From NCBI RefSeq assembly GCF_025351285.1, contig NZ_JANXWG010000068.1, positions 1 through 64,000 on the forward strand: a DNA stretch of 64,000 nucleotides, read 5' to 3'. Each line of letters opens with the position of its first letter. Within the stretch, counting starts at the first letter, position 1. Below are positions 9,800 to 19,200 of the stretch, piece after piece. This DNA is from Novosphingobium sp. Its GTDB lineage: Bacteria; Pseudomonadota; Alphaproteobacteria; Sphingomonadales; Sphingomonadaceae. The notes below the pieces were generated by a model that made no database searches, was not told the DNA's origin, and worked only from the letters and a program-made list of their open reading frames with translations. The translations under genes and the position numbers were made by a program.

Positions 9800-10278
9800 A
9801 TGTCCACAGCCCGGAACCCCGTAGGACCCCAGCCCGGACGTGCCGGGACAACATCGGGAACGGTGTCAACGGCAACGGGTGCAGGTGAGGTGTCAGCAAG
9901 GCCAAGGCCATCGGCAAACCCGGCGTCACCCGTTCGGGCAGCCATTTCCCCCGCGTCCCGCGTGACCGTGGCCATGATGGGTTGCAGGTCAACAGCGTCC
10001 CCGGTTTCGATGTAGCGGGAGAGCGCCACGTTGTAACCGGCGAGGGTGGGAATGTCGCTGGCGTCCACCAGTTGCCCCAACCGTTGCAGCGGTGCCCGGA
10101 AAGCCGGGACTTGTTCCACGAACTTGTCGAGGGCTCTTTGGTACGCCAGCTTGATCGGCGTGCCCGTGCTCATAATGTCGGAGGCAACGCCGGTGATGGC
10201 GTCTGCATTGTGTCCGGCATCCCGGATCATGCAGAGCGCACCGTTGACCTTTGCGCGATCCCTTGCCGACAGTTTCAC
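9775..10278 (-). CDS. Hypothetical protein of the island
   Basis: 167 aa ORF; ATG overlaps the stop of the upstream ORF (10275-10278). Confidence 0.6.
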   Translation of the reverse strand: MKLSARDRAKVNGALCMIRDAGHNADAITGVASDIMSTGTPIKLAYQRALDKFVEQVPAFRAPLQRLGQLVDASDIPTLAGYNVALSRYIETGDAVDLQPIMATVTRDAGEMAARTGDAGFADGLGLADTSPAPVAVDTVPDVVPARPGWGPTGFRAVDIQAATPTE

Positions 10279-10751
10279 AGGTGACCCCGCTGGCGAGCTA
10301 CCGCATACCGTTCGAACGCAAGCGATGGATTGTCGGGGGCAAGGGCCATGATCGCAGCCGGGATTTGATCCGGGCGCTTCTCTAGCAGAAACAGCATCAC
10401 GCCACCGGGCACGGCACTGAAACCATTGATGGTGGATGGCTTGGTCGGGCTGGTCCGGGTGTTATAGTCGTATGTCGGGCGGGTGTAGGTGATAGCGAAC
10501 CTACGGCTCAACAGGTCACCGCCTGCCGCAGCCGGGGAAGCGTCCGAAACCGTCACGTCCACAATACCGGCCATCAAGGCCTCACGGGCAGCGACAGCCT
10601 TGGCAGCCGCATCAATGTCCGCTTGGGCCACGGCGGCGTCGTATTCGATCTCCACGCTTGCGAGGCGGTTCCGGGCATCTTGTAGGCGGGTGAGCTTGGC
10701 AACATCCCGGCGGGCATCGTCAAGCTTTTGGGCAATCTTTGGTAAGGTCAT
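10275..10751 (-). CDS. Hypothetical protein of the island
   Basis: 158 aa ORF, coupled by a 4-nt overlap to 9775-10278; coiled-coil-like N-terminus. Confidence 0.6.
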   Translation of the reverse strand: MTLPKIAQKLDDARRDVAKLTRLQDARNRLASVEIEYDAAVAQADIDAAAKAVAAREALMAGIVDVTVSDASPAAAGGDLLSRRFAITYTRPTYDYNTRTSPTKPSTINGFSAVPGGVMLFLLEKRPDQIPAAIMALAPDNPSLAFERYAVARQRGHL

Positions 10752-10786
10752 GTAATCGCACTCGGTGCCGCACTAGGTTGATGAAC

Positions 10787-10822
10787 TCCCCCTCCCCGGA
10801 GTGCGACATACAGGGAGGGGGA
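10787..10822. repeat. Perfect 10-bp inverted repeat (hairpin)
   Basis: tccccctccc (10787-10796) / gggaggggga (10813-10822), upstream of the 10751 start on the minus strand. Confidence 0.6.
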
Positions 10823-11055
10823 CCAGTACCGCGCGGTAATGCGCAGGCCCAAGGAAAGATAAGGCCCCCTGCATCTGACCACCGGCATAAGCCGCAGACA
10901 CAAGGGGGCCGCGCAATTGCTGCCACAAGGACAAGAAGCAATCAGCAAGGCGTTTGGTTAGATGGAATGGCAAGTGATGTGCCTGTTATGAACTCTCGGT
11001 ATTTCCAAGGGCTCACAACAGGCCCCCGTGAAGCGGGCGGGGGCACGTGTCGAGA

Positions 11056-11214
11056 TTATGGTTTCATGCCGTGTAGTGCGCTGCGCACTCGCGTATCCTC
11101 TAGCATGGCATCGAAGGAAGCTTTGCGGCTGGCCTCGAAAGCAATGTCAGCATCGGATAGGATGCGCTTGGGGAAGCGGCGGACAGTACGGCGGGGCATT
11201 GTGTGGTTGCTCAT
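11056..11214 (-). CDS. Small ORF (52 aa) below the length cutoff of the supplied track
   Basis: MSNHTMPRRTVRRFPKRILSDADIAFEASRKASFDAMLEDTRVRSALHGMKP*; ATG overlaps the stop of the 11211-11441 ORF by 4 nt. Confidence 0.5.
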   Translation of the reverse strand: MSNHTMPRRTVRRFPKRILSDADIAFEASRKASFDAMLEDTRVRSALHGMKP

Positions 11215-11441
11215 TGCCCCGCCTGCTTGGCTTTCTGCTTGTCACGCCAGAGGGTCATGCGTGATGGGTTCGCACTACGCTTACACCCACTGGGGCGACG
11301 CTGTAGGGGCTCCGGGAGATCAATGCCGAGCAAGTCCATAACATGCCGCATACCTTGACAGTGGGGATGGTCACGACCCCGCGTATAACGGGCCATCAGT
11401 TCGGGGGTAGTAAGCTTGGCGGTGTCAACAGTGACAATCAT
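11211..11441 (-). CDS. Small hypothetical protein (76 aa)
   Basis: MIVTVDTAKLTTPELMARYTRGRDHPHCQGMRHVMDLLGIDLPEPL...; ATGA-coupled to 11056-11214. Confidence 0.5.
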   Translation of the reverse strand: MIVTVDTAKLTTPELMARYTRGRDHPHCQGMRHVMDLLGIDLPEPLQRRPSGCKRSANPSRMTLWRDKQKAKQAGQ

Positions 11442-11458
11442 TGGTGTAACTCTTATTG

Positions 11459-11476
11459 ACCCCTAGGGGTTATAAT
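11459..11476. promoter_or_regulatory. 12-bp palindrome acccctaggggt abutting TATAAT
   Basis: Perfect palindrome 11459-11470 followed by tataat 11471-11476. Confidence 0.35.
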
Positions 11477-11644
11477 GGGGAACTTATGTGAGATAGCCCT
11501 AGCTACATTGGTTAGTGACCTAGTGGGATCACTAGAGCAACCTCATACAAGTTGGCGGGTAATGTGGCGGAGCCCCTATGCAATACCGGGGACATAGCAG
11601 ACGATAATGGCGATGATGTATGGAAACAGCTTGTCACCCATATC

Positions 11645-11730
11645 AGACCATTATGATAAAGGGGTATCATACCTATTAGACCATTATGTCATTAGGGGAT
11701 AAATCCATTATCAAGCTGTATGATAAAGGG
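11645..11730. repeat. AT-rich iteron-like direct repeats
   Basis: agaccattatgataaagggg (11645), agaccattatgtcattagggg (11678), then looser atccattat and tgataaaggg matches. Confidence 0.5.
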
Positions 11731-11853
11731 TTTACAGTAGGGGAGTACCCACGGTCCCTACGGGACAAACCCGTGGTAAAATGGTTATACCCTAATACCC
11801 TATAGCATTTCCTTAGATTACCAGAGTGAAGCGGTAGGATCACCCTTGACCAT

Positions 11854-11894
11854 CCCCCCTTAAGAAGAGGCCCCCTTAAGAAGAGGCCCCCCTA
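11854..11894. repeat. Tandem duplication cccccttaagaagaggc x2
   Basis: catcccccct taagaagagg cccccttaag aagaggcccc. Confidence 0.75.
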
Positions 11895-12213
11895 CCCCCC
11901 AAGGTTACCCATTTCCGGCTAATACTTGCGTGTGAGGCAGGTATAGATTGGCATCGACAGCCCCACATCGGAATGATGCAGTAGCCCGAAATGGGTTTCG
12001 TATTGTGCTTGCGAGGCTCGGCCCGGTGTGGGCTGGTCCGCCGGTATGGCGTTTCCTTGAGTTCCTTCGGTCGCGGTGAGGAGAACACCCTTGCGCATCC
12101 AACACTGATCGGCAGCCCAAGGGCCGGTTCTTTCGGATCAGTGCCCATCCCGCCCGTGAGGACGCTTCCTGCCGTGGGGCAGGCGTGGGTGCATTTTGTT
12201 GTATCGGTAACGG

Positions 12214-12341
12214 AATGAGAGCGCCGAAACGCCTTCACCTTTCTATCGGTATCGAATGAGCGGCGCAGAAACTGCCTCTTGCTTCTTAACGGTTCAAATG
12301 GGCAGCGCAGAAACGCCTGTTGCTTCTTAGCGGTACCAATG
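12214..12341. repeat. Three degenerate ~41-bp tandem repeats
   Basis: Units starting with aatg at 12214, 12255 and 12297 (aatgRgNRgcgcMgaaac-gcct..ttct..cggt..), fourth start at 12338. Confidence 0.65.
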
Positions 12342-12586
12342 GGCACCGGGCCACCGGCGCGAGCTTGACCAGCCCCGCTAGTTGGACCCCGGCGCAGAGG
12401 GGGGATGCCCGGCCCACGGGGCACAGCCGGGCACCCAAGCCGCTCCCGTGCAATCTGGCAGAGCAATGCCCATTTCCCCCGGACGCGCTGACAGGGCCTC
12501 CTAGGGCATTTCAGGGTGTGGGCTTGGGGAGCGCCGAAAATGAGACAGATGGCCCCCGCGTTTGCAAGGCCACCAGCCGCGCCCGG

Positions 12587-13132
12587 TCACCCCGCCAGCC
12601 GATAGACAGTGCTGCGGGCGACCCCAAGCCGCTTTGCAAGGGCAGCCGGGCGCTCTCCCGCCGCAAGGGCAGCCTTGATCCCCGCCGCGTCAACGGTGGG
12701 CTTGCGGCCCTGATAGACGCCGTTGGCTTTCGCTGCGTTGATCCCGTCCCGCTGGCGCTCCGCTCGAATGTCCGTCTCGAACTCCGCCACCGCTGCCAGC
12801 ACTGCCATTGTCAGCTTCCCGGTGGAGGTGGAGGTGTCGATACCCGATTGTTGCAGCACCCGGAACGCAGCGTCCTTGGCGGTCACACGGGCGATAATCT
12901 GGTGCAGGTCAATCACGGACCGGGCTAGACGGTCCAACCGGGTTACTATCAGGGTGTCTTGCTTGTCGCGTATGTAGTCCAATGCCAGGGCAAGTTGTTC
13001 CCGGTCGCTGGCGCTGCGTCCGCTCTTCTTTTCGGCAAAGATGGGATAGCACCCCGCTTCCTCTAGGGCGGCAACTTGAAGCTCTAGGCTCTGTCCGATG
13101 GACGATACGCGGGCGTAACCAATGAGGGCCAT
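12587..13132 (-). CDS. Serine recombinase (resolvase/invertase family)
   Basis: MALIGYARVSSIGQSLELQVAAL..LIVTRLDRLARSVIDLHQII..AAVAEFETDIRAERQRDGI..HTH C-terminus. Confidence 0.92.
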   Translation of the reverse strand: MALIGYARVSSIGQSLELQVAALEEAGCYPIFAEKKSGRSASDREQLALALDYIRDKQDTLIVTRLDRLARSVIDLHQIIARVTAKDAAFRVLQQSGIDTSTSTGKLTMAVLAAVAEFETDIRAERQRDGINAAKANGVYQGRKPTVDAAGIKAALAAGERPAALAKRLGVARSTVYRLAG

Positions 13133-13188
13133 GTGTGTGTTCCTGTGTCCTATTTGGGTGTAGACCTCTTGCCTAATACGTCCGATAA

Positions 13189-13215
13189 GGTGTAAGTCAA
13201 CCCTATTCGTACACC
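13189..13215. promoter_or_regulatory. Possible res-like inverted repeat upstream of serine recombinase
   Basis: ggtgta (13189-13194) / tacacc (13210-13215) in the intergenic region adjacent to the recombinase start. Confidence 0.3.
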
Positions 13216-13668
13216 GTGGGGCATCGGATAGGACGCCCGGTTAGACTATACCCTTAGCGGACAGCGGTTTTGCGGTGCCAAGGCGGGGCCGGGGAGACGC
13301 CGGGGGCCACGGGGGCACCCGGTTGTCATTAGGTGTGACTGGCAGGGGTTCCGCGCCTTGGCCTTGCGGCTGGCAGGCTGGGCGTCGTCGCTGCGCTGCG
13401 CGCGGGGGTGCGGGTTGGATCATGAGCACCGGCTGGGCCAAACTTGTCAGCAGGTGGGGGGCATGGGGGTAAACGGTGCATGTCTGATTGGAAGCACCCC
13501 CTCGCGTGGGGATGGCGATTTCAGGTCGCGGCAATCGCGCTGGGCAGGCATGTCCAACCCCCATCTACCCTTGTCAGAACGCGATCACGATCAACGAAGC
13601 AAAGATGATGGCCCGACCCTGCTGCATGAGGCTTAGACTGCTGGGGATGGTTGGCATCAAAACCCTTC

Positions 13669-13683
13669 ATGCTACTTATAGTC
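13669..13683 (+). promoter_or_regulatory. Putative C-box (left) upstream of C/R genes
   Basis: atgctacttatagtc, identical 15-mer upstream of the methyltransferase (15421-15435); ACTTATAGTC resembles known C-box half sites. Confidence 0.6.
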
Positions 13684-13721
13684 TGTCGCGGACGGTGCTC
13701 CACTGCATGTAGGCAAGCTTT

Positions 13722-13937
13722 ATGAGGGACTTGCAGGCCACATTAGCGGCAAACGTAAAGCGCCTCCGAGCGGCATTGGGCGTGTCCCAAGAAGAACTTG
13801 CCGAGCGGAGCGGGCTTCACCGGACCTATATCGGGGGGATTGAACGGGGTGAGCGCAACATCACCTTAGCATCACTCGAACGTATTGCTTCGGCGCTAGG
13901 CACAGAGCCCTCTCTCTTAATCGGGAGTGAGCAATAG
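13722..13937 (+). CDS. XRE-family HTH controller (C) protein
   Basis: 71 aa: NVKRLRAALGVSQEELAERSGLHRTYIGGIERGERNITLASLERIASALG; immediately precedes the endonuclease candidate. Confidence 0.88.
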   Translation: MRDLQATLAANVKRLRAALGVSQEELAERSGLHRTYIGGIERGERNITLASLERIASALGTEPSLLIGSEQ

Positions 13938-14704
13938 TGGCTTTAGGAACTAGCGGTGTTCGGGTCAGCAGGAGCAAGGTCGATAGGCTGCATGTCGATG
14001 CACAGACCGCCCGCGATCGGGTTATGACTATGATTGACGCTATCCCTCCCGAAGACTTGGTGGCGTCTATCAAGCGCGCACCCAGCTTGCGGGGGATGAT
14101 ACTGGGCTACATTGCAGAGGAGATGTTCGAGAAGCACCTGCCCGAGCGGTACCACATGATCCTTTCTGAGCACATCGAAGCCCACGACGACCATGACAGG
14201 AAGGTCAATAAGTCGGACCGAACAGTTACCTATGGTGGACGTCGCTACGGCATCCAACTCAAGTCACTACAAACTGCATCCATCTGTATGAACATTGCCG
14301 GTGGTTACCTGCAAGCAGTTATACAGAATGACGCATCCGACCGAAGGGATGTACGCCTAGCCGACGGTTCGATCATCACGACAACCTGTTACGTCCGGGG
14401 TGAGTATGACATACTTGCCGCCCCCCTGTTTCCATTCACAGGGACTTGGGACTTTGCATACAAGCGCAATGAGGATTGCCGTGCCTCATCGTCCAATAAA
14501 TACACGGCTTTTCAAGCATCGCAGTTACTTGCGACTACCGAAAACATTACGTGGCCACTGACTGACGATTGGCATACCAATCTCATAGACCTCCTAGATG
14601 ATCGATCAGGAAGTCCCGTCGCCGCCCCCGATGTCATCACGGAGCCATCCGGAGAAGTTCGAATAGTCGAGACGGGGGCGATGATCCTGCCGCTGAAAGA
14701 CTAG
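13937..14704 (+). CDS. Putative type II restriction endonuclease
   Basis: 255 aa; follows the C gene with 1-nt overlap and is convergent with the methyltransferase; [12 protein letters not shown]...YGIQLKSLQ could be a PD-(D/E)xK-like variant core. Confidence 0.65.
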   Translation: MALGTSGVRVSRSKVDRLHVDAQTARDRVMTMIDAIPPEDLVASIKRAPSLRGMILGYIAEEMFEKHLPERYHMILSEHIEAHDDHDRKVNKSDRTVTYGGRRYGIQLKSLQTASICMNIAGGYLQAVIQNDASDRRDVRLADGSIITTTCYVRGEYDILAAPLFPFTGTWDFAYKRNEDCRASSSNKYTAFQASQLLATTENITWPLTDDWHTNLIDLLDDRSGSPVAAPDVITEPSGEVRIVETGAMILPLKD

Positions 14705-15406
14705 GAAGTAGGAGTGGTTCTTCCGCGCATGCTCTTGCTTTAATAGGCGTGAAATAACCGGAGCGTTGCGCCGCACTACGACAAACAGGTCCTTGCAGTA
14801 GAAGCCTTGCTTCTCGTATGCCCAGATTAGTTCAACATGGGTAAGTTTTTGTCGGTTGGCAGAAACTTCGTCCTGGCACTTGACAATAAATCGACCGCCG
14901 GGACGCAGTATCCTCTTAACTTCTGGTATCACTGACAGATAGGCTTCGAGTACCGCGTCGTGGTATTTGCGTACTTTCTTGCCCTTCTGCAAGGAACTAT
15001 TTGAGTAGGCCTCCTGAAAGGCTGCATGGGTACCAGAGCCAGCAAGGGCCGCTTTGGTCGTCCTGTAGAGGCCCTCCATGTATGGGGGGTCAAAGACCAC
15101 GGCATCGACGGACTGGTTCTCATACGGCAACTCGGTCCAGCACTGGCCCACCTTCAAATCAGATGCGAGCAGCACATAATCCTCTGTAGGTATCCTTTTC
15201 CAGAACACCCCCTTGCCATAAGTCAGGTCAGCAACGGTCGCACCCTTTTCAACGTGCAGGGCCAGCACTTGGGGAAACACTTCCGCGTTGTCTGCAAGGT
15301 GGGCCGAGACGACAACATTTGAGGTCGAAACCCCCCTCGCTTGTCTCCGACGAACGGCGGGGCTCTCGTCCTCGTCTGGCACTATGAGGGGGAGCATGTC
15401 GTTCAT
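14606..15406 (-). CDS. DNA (adenine-N6 or cytosine-N4) methyltransferase
   Basis: [15 protein letters not shown] (motif I-like), [12 protein letters not shown] (DPPY motif IV), [17 protein letters not shown]. Confidence 0.85.
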   Translation of the reverse strand: MNDMLPLIVPDEDESPAVRRRQARGVSTSNVVVSAHLADNAEVFPQVLALHVEKGATVADLTYGKGVFWKRIPTEDYVLLASDLKVGQCWTELPYENQSVDAVVFDPPYMEGLYRTTKAALAGSGTHAAFQEAYSNSSLQKGKKVRKYHDAVLEAYLSVIPEVKRILRPGGRFIVKCQDEVSANRQKLTHVELIWAYEKQGFYCKDLFVVVRRNAPVISRLLKQEHARKNHSYFLVFQRQDHRPRLDYSNFSGWLRDDIGGGDGTS

Positions 15407-15420
15407 CTGTGAAATCCTTA

Positions 15421-15435
15421 ATGCTACTTATAGTC
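15421..15435 (-). promoter_or_regulatory. Putative C-box at methyltransferase promoter
   Basis: atgctacttatagtc identical to 13669-13683; abuts a minus-strand TTGACA(15465-15460)-18 bp-TACGAT(15441-15436). Confidence 0.55.
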
Positions 15436-15855
15436 ATCGTAGAGGGCTTGCCTCCGCAGTGTCAAGCACAAGGTAGGCCGCATAACCGCAACAGGGAAGT
15501 AGGGCGGCGTGCCTACCCACCACTTGTTGAACGACAGGCCCTAGTCGGCAGTGTGCTCTCACATTGATCGCATTGCGCTAAGCTCTCCACTGGGCCTTGC
15601 GGCTCAATGTTCTTTGTACGTTCTACCTAGCCAAGTCAGACAGCCGGGGCAACAGGCACGACGTGCGGAGCCATCCCGGACCCCCAGCACTGTTGCCGAG
15701 TACGGCGAGGATTACGAGGTGCAGGGGTGCCCTTTTCCCCCGCGAGGTATGGGCATCGTATTGCCGCTTGCCGAAACCGTTACATTGGCCCATTACAGCA
15801 AAGGCGGCGGATGAAAAATACCGCTTAGTTTCAGTATGATGGCTCTCGGGGATGC

Positions 15856-15887
15856 GAGTTCAATCCTCCCCAGCAGCACCATTCCGC
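15856..15887 (+). repeat. Right attachment-site core
   Basis: gagttcaatcctccccagcagcaccattccgc identical to 8257-8288. Confidence 0.9.
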
Positions 15888-15963
15888 CCCCGGAAGACGG
15901 CCAATGTGTTGGAAATAAGCGGGTTTTTGCAGCCGTCTGTTACAGTCGTAACAGGAGCGGAGC

Positions 15964-16210
15964 GTGTGCGACCACCTCGATAAATCCGAAGCGCCCTGCT
16001 ATTTCCCTCGTGCGGTGCGCCAAGGACTTGCTCGGGTGGTTCACCACGGTCACGAGCGAGCAGTGCAAGAAATCGAAGCGCAGGCTTGGCACCGAATTCC
16101 GAGAAAAAGCCAAGCATTTCCAGCAGCCCAGCGTGCCCGAAACCGACACCCTCAATGACGATGCGCGGTCTGCGCAAGCGATAGGCCCAGAAACGCTATC
16201 GATGATGCCG
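15964..16210 (+). pseudogene. Degenerate N-terminal fragment of a second related integrase
   Basis: VCDHLDKSEAPCYFPRAV then frameshift to LGWFTTVTSEQCKKSKRRLGTEFREKAKHFQQPSVPETDTLNDDAR; parallels MCTHLDKTGATYYFRRLVPVDLIGCFTTATGKPRKEWKRSLGTKDREEAKRLLRPHTTETDKLIDDAR of the intact integrase. Confidence 0.9.
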
Positions 16211-16292
16211 GCGATCGGCAAGGCTGCGGCTGGCCGTGTCGCGCGCCTCGCGCTGCCGAACGATATCTTGGCAGTGCCCCGGCAAAGCGCCG

Positions 16293-19200
16293 CTACCGTC
16301 CGTCGCCGACCAGCGAAAACGGCGCCCAGGCTGACGGATGGGCCCAGGTCTGGCTTATGCCCTGTTGCATGACCTTGTCCGCCACTCCGTTGTCGCGAAC
16401 CGCCTTTACCGCCTGCTGAAGCGCTTCGGCCCGGTTCAGCGCCGGATTCTGCAGCACGCGCTCGATCGCGCCGACGGTGAGGCTGGGCGCCACGTCGTCT
16501 CGCACCGGCCAGTTCGACACCAGCAGATTGCGCGCGCCGGCATGGAAGAAGGCGCGCGCCAGGCCCGACAGGCCCGGCGCACCTGCGGTGCCGTCGCCGG
16601 CCGCAGTATTGCAGGCCGACAGGATGACCCAGTCCGCGCGCAACGACAATGCGGCAACCTCTGAACTGGTCAGGTAGCCGTCATCGGCCGCGCCTGGCGT
16701 TGCGGGGGGTGTGAAAACCAGCCCTGGTTCGGCCACAGTCGACAGCGATCCGCCGAGCAGGCCATGCGTTGCCAGTGAAATGATCCCCGCATCGCGCAGC
16801 AGCGGCGACGCGCGGAAGGTGGTTTCGCGATCGTTTGCACCCAGGAACAGCCGGTCGGCTGACACGCCGAGCACTTTGGCCATGGCATTGAGCTCGATCG
16901 CGGTACCCGGGATGCGCTTGAGACCGCGCAGTTCGACCGGATCGGCGAGCGGCACCGTCTCACCGGCGCGAAACCCGACCACGCCGGCCGCAAGTCCGGG
17001 CCCGCTGCGCAGTCCTCCCCGCCGCCGGCCGCCGTCGCCGCGATCGGCCATCGGCACCAACACGGCCGCGGGCGGATCGAGCACCGGATCACCGAAGCCG
17101 ACGAAGCTGCGGTTTCCGCCAGTGGCGCTGCCTTCTGGCCGGTTGCGCAGCAATGCGAGCGACTGCAGCGATGGCAACTGGGTCAAGGCGTGATCATCGC
17201 CGAACCAATGCGTCGCGCGCAGCGCCGCCGGATCATCGTCGGCGCCTTCGGGCGGTGCGGCGACGAGCATGGCGAAGGGCAGCGAGGACAGCGCGCCGCC
17301 GCCGATCACGAACAGCCGCTTGTGGCCCGCGAGCGTGGCTGCGACGGGGGCGATCACCTGCTGCCACAGCGTGTAGGCGGTCTTGCGGTCGAAGCCATTT
17401 TCGCCGCCGCCTACCTCTCCGGTCCAAGTGGCGATTTCGACATCACTGGCCGTCACGTTGGCGCTGGCGAACCACAGCAACCGGCGCGTGGCCTGCGCTA
17501 TCTGGTTGCGGTTCCAGTCGGATCGCTGCCAGGTCAGCGCGGTCCTGGTCAGCGCGAACAAGTGCGTGCCGAATTCACCAGGCTCGACGATCAGCACCGC
17601 CTCGTCCTCATCGAGCGTGGCCTGCGCCTGTGCCAGCGCCAGCGGATCCTGGCGGACGAGAGCAAAATAGCCGGGCGCGTCGTTGCGCAAGGCCACGTCG
17701 ATGGCCGCGAACCGCGCCAGGATCGCCTGCTTGGCCGCATCGGCATCGCTGCGCGCCAGGCCGGCGGCGGCATCGGTGCCCGACGCGGCTTCGGCATATC
17801 GACGATCGGCGGCCAGGAACCGCCCGACCAGATCCTCGCGCTCGCGCGCCAGTTCGCCAAGCGCCGGCTTTCCCGCAGCGGCCAAGCGCCGGCCGGCTGC
17901 GAGCGCCACCGCCTGGCTGGCGGAAGTTGCCAGCGCGCGTTGCACGGCGGCAAAGGCCGCCTGCGGATCATGCTCGGCACCTTTGGCCGCCCACCGTGCA
18001 TCGAGTTCGAGCGCGAACAGATCGACGCGCGAGATCGCCCCGGTTGCCGCGGCGAGCCGGCCCGGCAGCGGCAGGCTTTCCGAAACCGGGTTGGCAAGCG
18101 CCGCGGTCGTCAGCGGTCGCAATGCGTCGAGCGCAGTAGCCGCGACGGGCGCATCGGCGAGCCTTGCGCGCGTTTGCAGCACCGCCGCGGCGTTGGTCAC
18201 GAGCGGATCGATACCGCGCATCCTGGCCAGGATCGCGGTGGCGGCATCGGCTTCCACGCGGGCCTGCGCGCCCTTGCCCGTCGCCAGCAGCGCCTGGCCG
18301 AGCAGGATGTGCGCGTTGGGGTAATCCCAACTCGCGGTCATCGGGTCCTTGTAGGTCGCGATCGTCGCCAGCACCGCGCGGGCATCGCGCGCGGCATCGT
18401 CGGGCTTGCCCAGCGACAGCAGTATCCGCGCGCGCTCCAACAGCACGGGCTTCATGTCGGGTGCCAGCGTGGGGATGTTGCCGACTTGCCCGTTCGCATA
18501 CATTTCCCTGGAATGCTGCGCTTGTGAAGCGGCCAGCAACCGGACCCGCTCGATTACCTCGATCCGGCGCGTGGCCCATTCCACGCCCTCGCGGCCGTGA
18601 CCGCTTTCGCCAAGCGCCGCGATATAGCTGTCGAAGGTATCCTGGGTGTTCGCATCGGTCTCGCCGGCGATGCGAACCAGTTTGGCAAGCTGCGCGCGCG
18701 CTTCATCGCTGCGCCCGGATAGGCGCAAAAGGTCGGCCAGGAATACCAGTTGGCGCACCACGTCGTCGCTGTGCGCACCCAGCGTTGCGCGGTTGATCTC
18801 GATCGCCCGCTGCAAGACCGGAATGCCCTCGTCGGGCCGCCCCGCCTCGAGCAGGAACACCGCCTTCATGTCGAGCTGGCTGGCGTAGAAATGCGTGTTC
18901 GGGCCCGGATAGCCTTCGAGGATGCGCAGCGCCTGTTCGACCAGCACGAGGTTATCCGCCGGCCCGCGTCGATCGGCATAATAGCGATCCTCGATCGCCC
19001 TGGCGCGGGCGAGAATGGCCGGCGCGCGCGCGATGCGGTCGCGCAGCATCGTGGCATCCTTCGCCTGCCCGGCCTTTTCGAGCCGATCCGCCAGCGCGGT
19101 CAGGGCGTCGCGATTGACAATCGTGTCGACATCGAACTGCGCCAGCGAAAGGTCCCCCGATCGCCTTGCCAGCGCAATCGCCACGGCGCTTTCGCCCAGC

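Noticed and set aside
10787-10822. Rho-independent terminator
   Set aside because: Hairpin is strong but no T-run follows on either strand; kept only as an inverted repeat.
11645-11730. CRISPR array
   Set aside because: Repeats are few, imperfect and irregularly spaced, with no cas genes; no CRISPR seen anywhere in the window.
11876-12466. 196-aa minus-strand ORF in the island
   Set aside because: Low-complexity composition, spans tandem repeats whose period breaks the frame; coding status not supported.
13241-13564. 107-aa minus-strand ORF upstream of the C gene
   Set aside because: Pro/Arg-rich, no RBS or context; probably non-coding.
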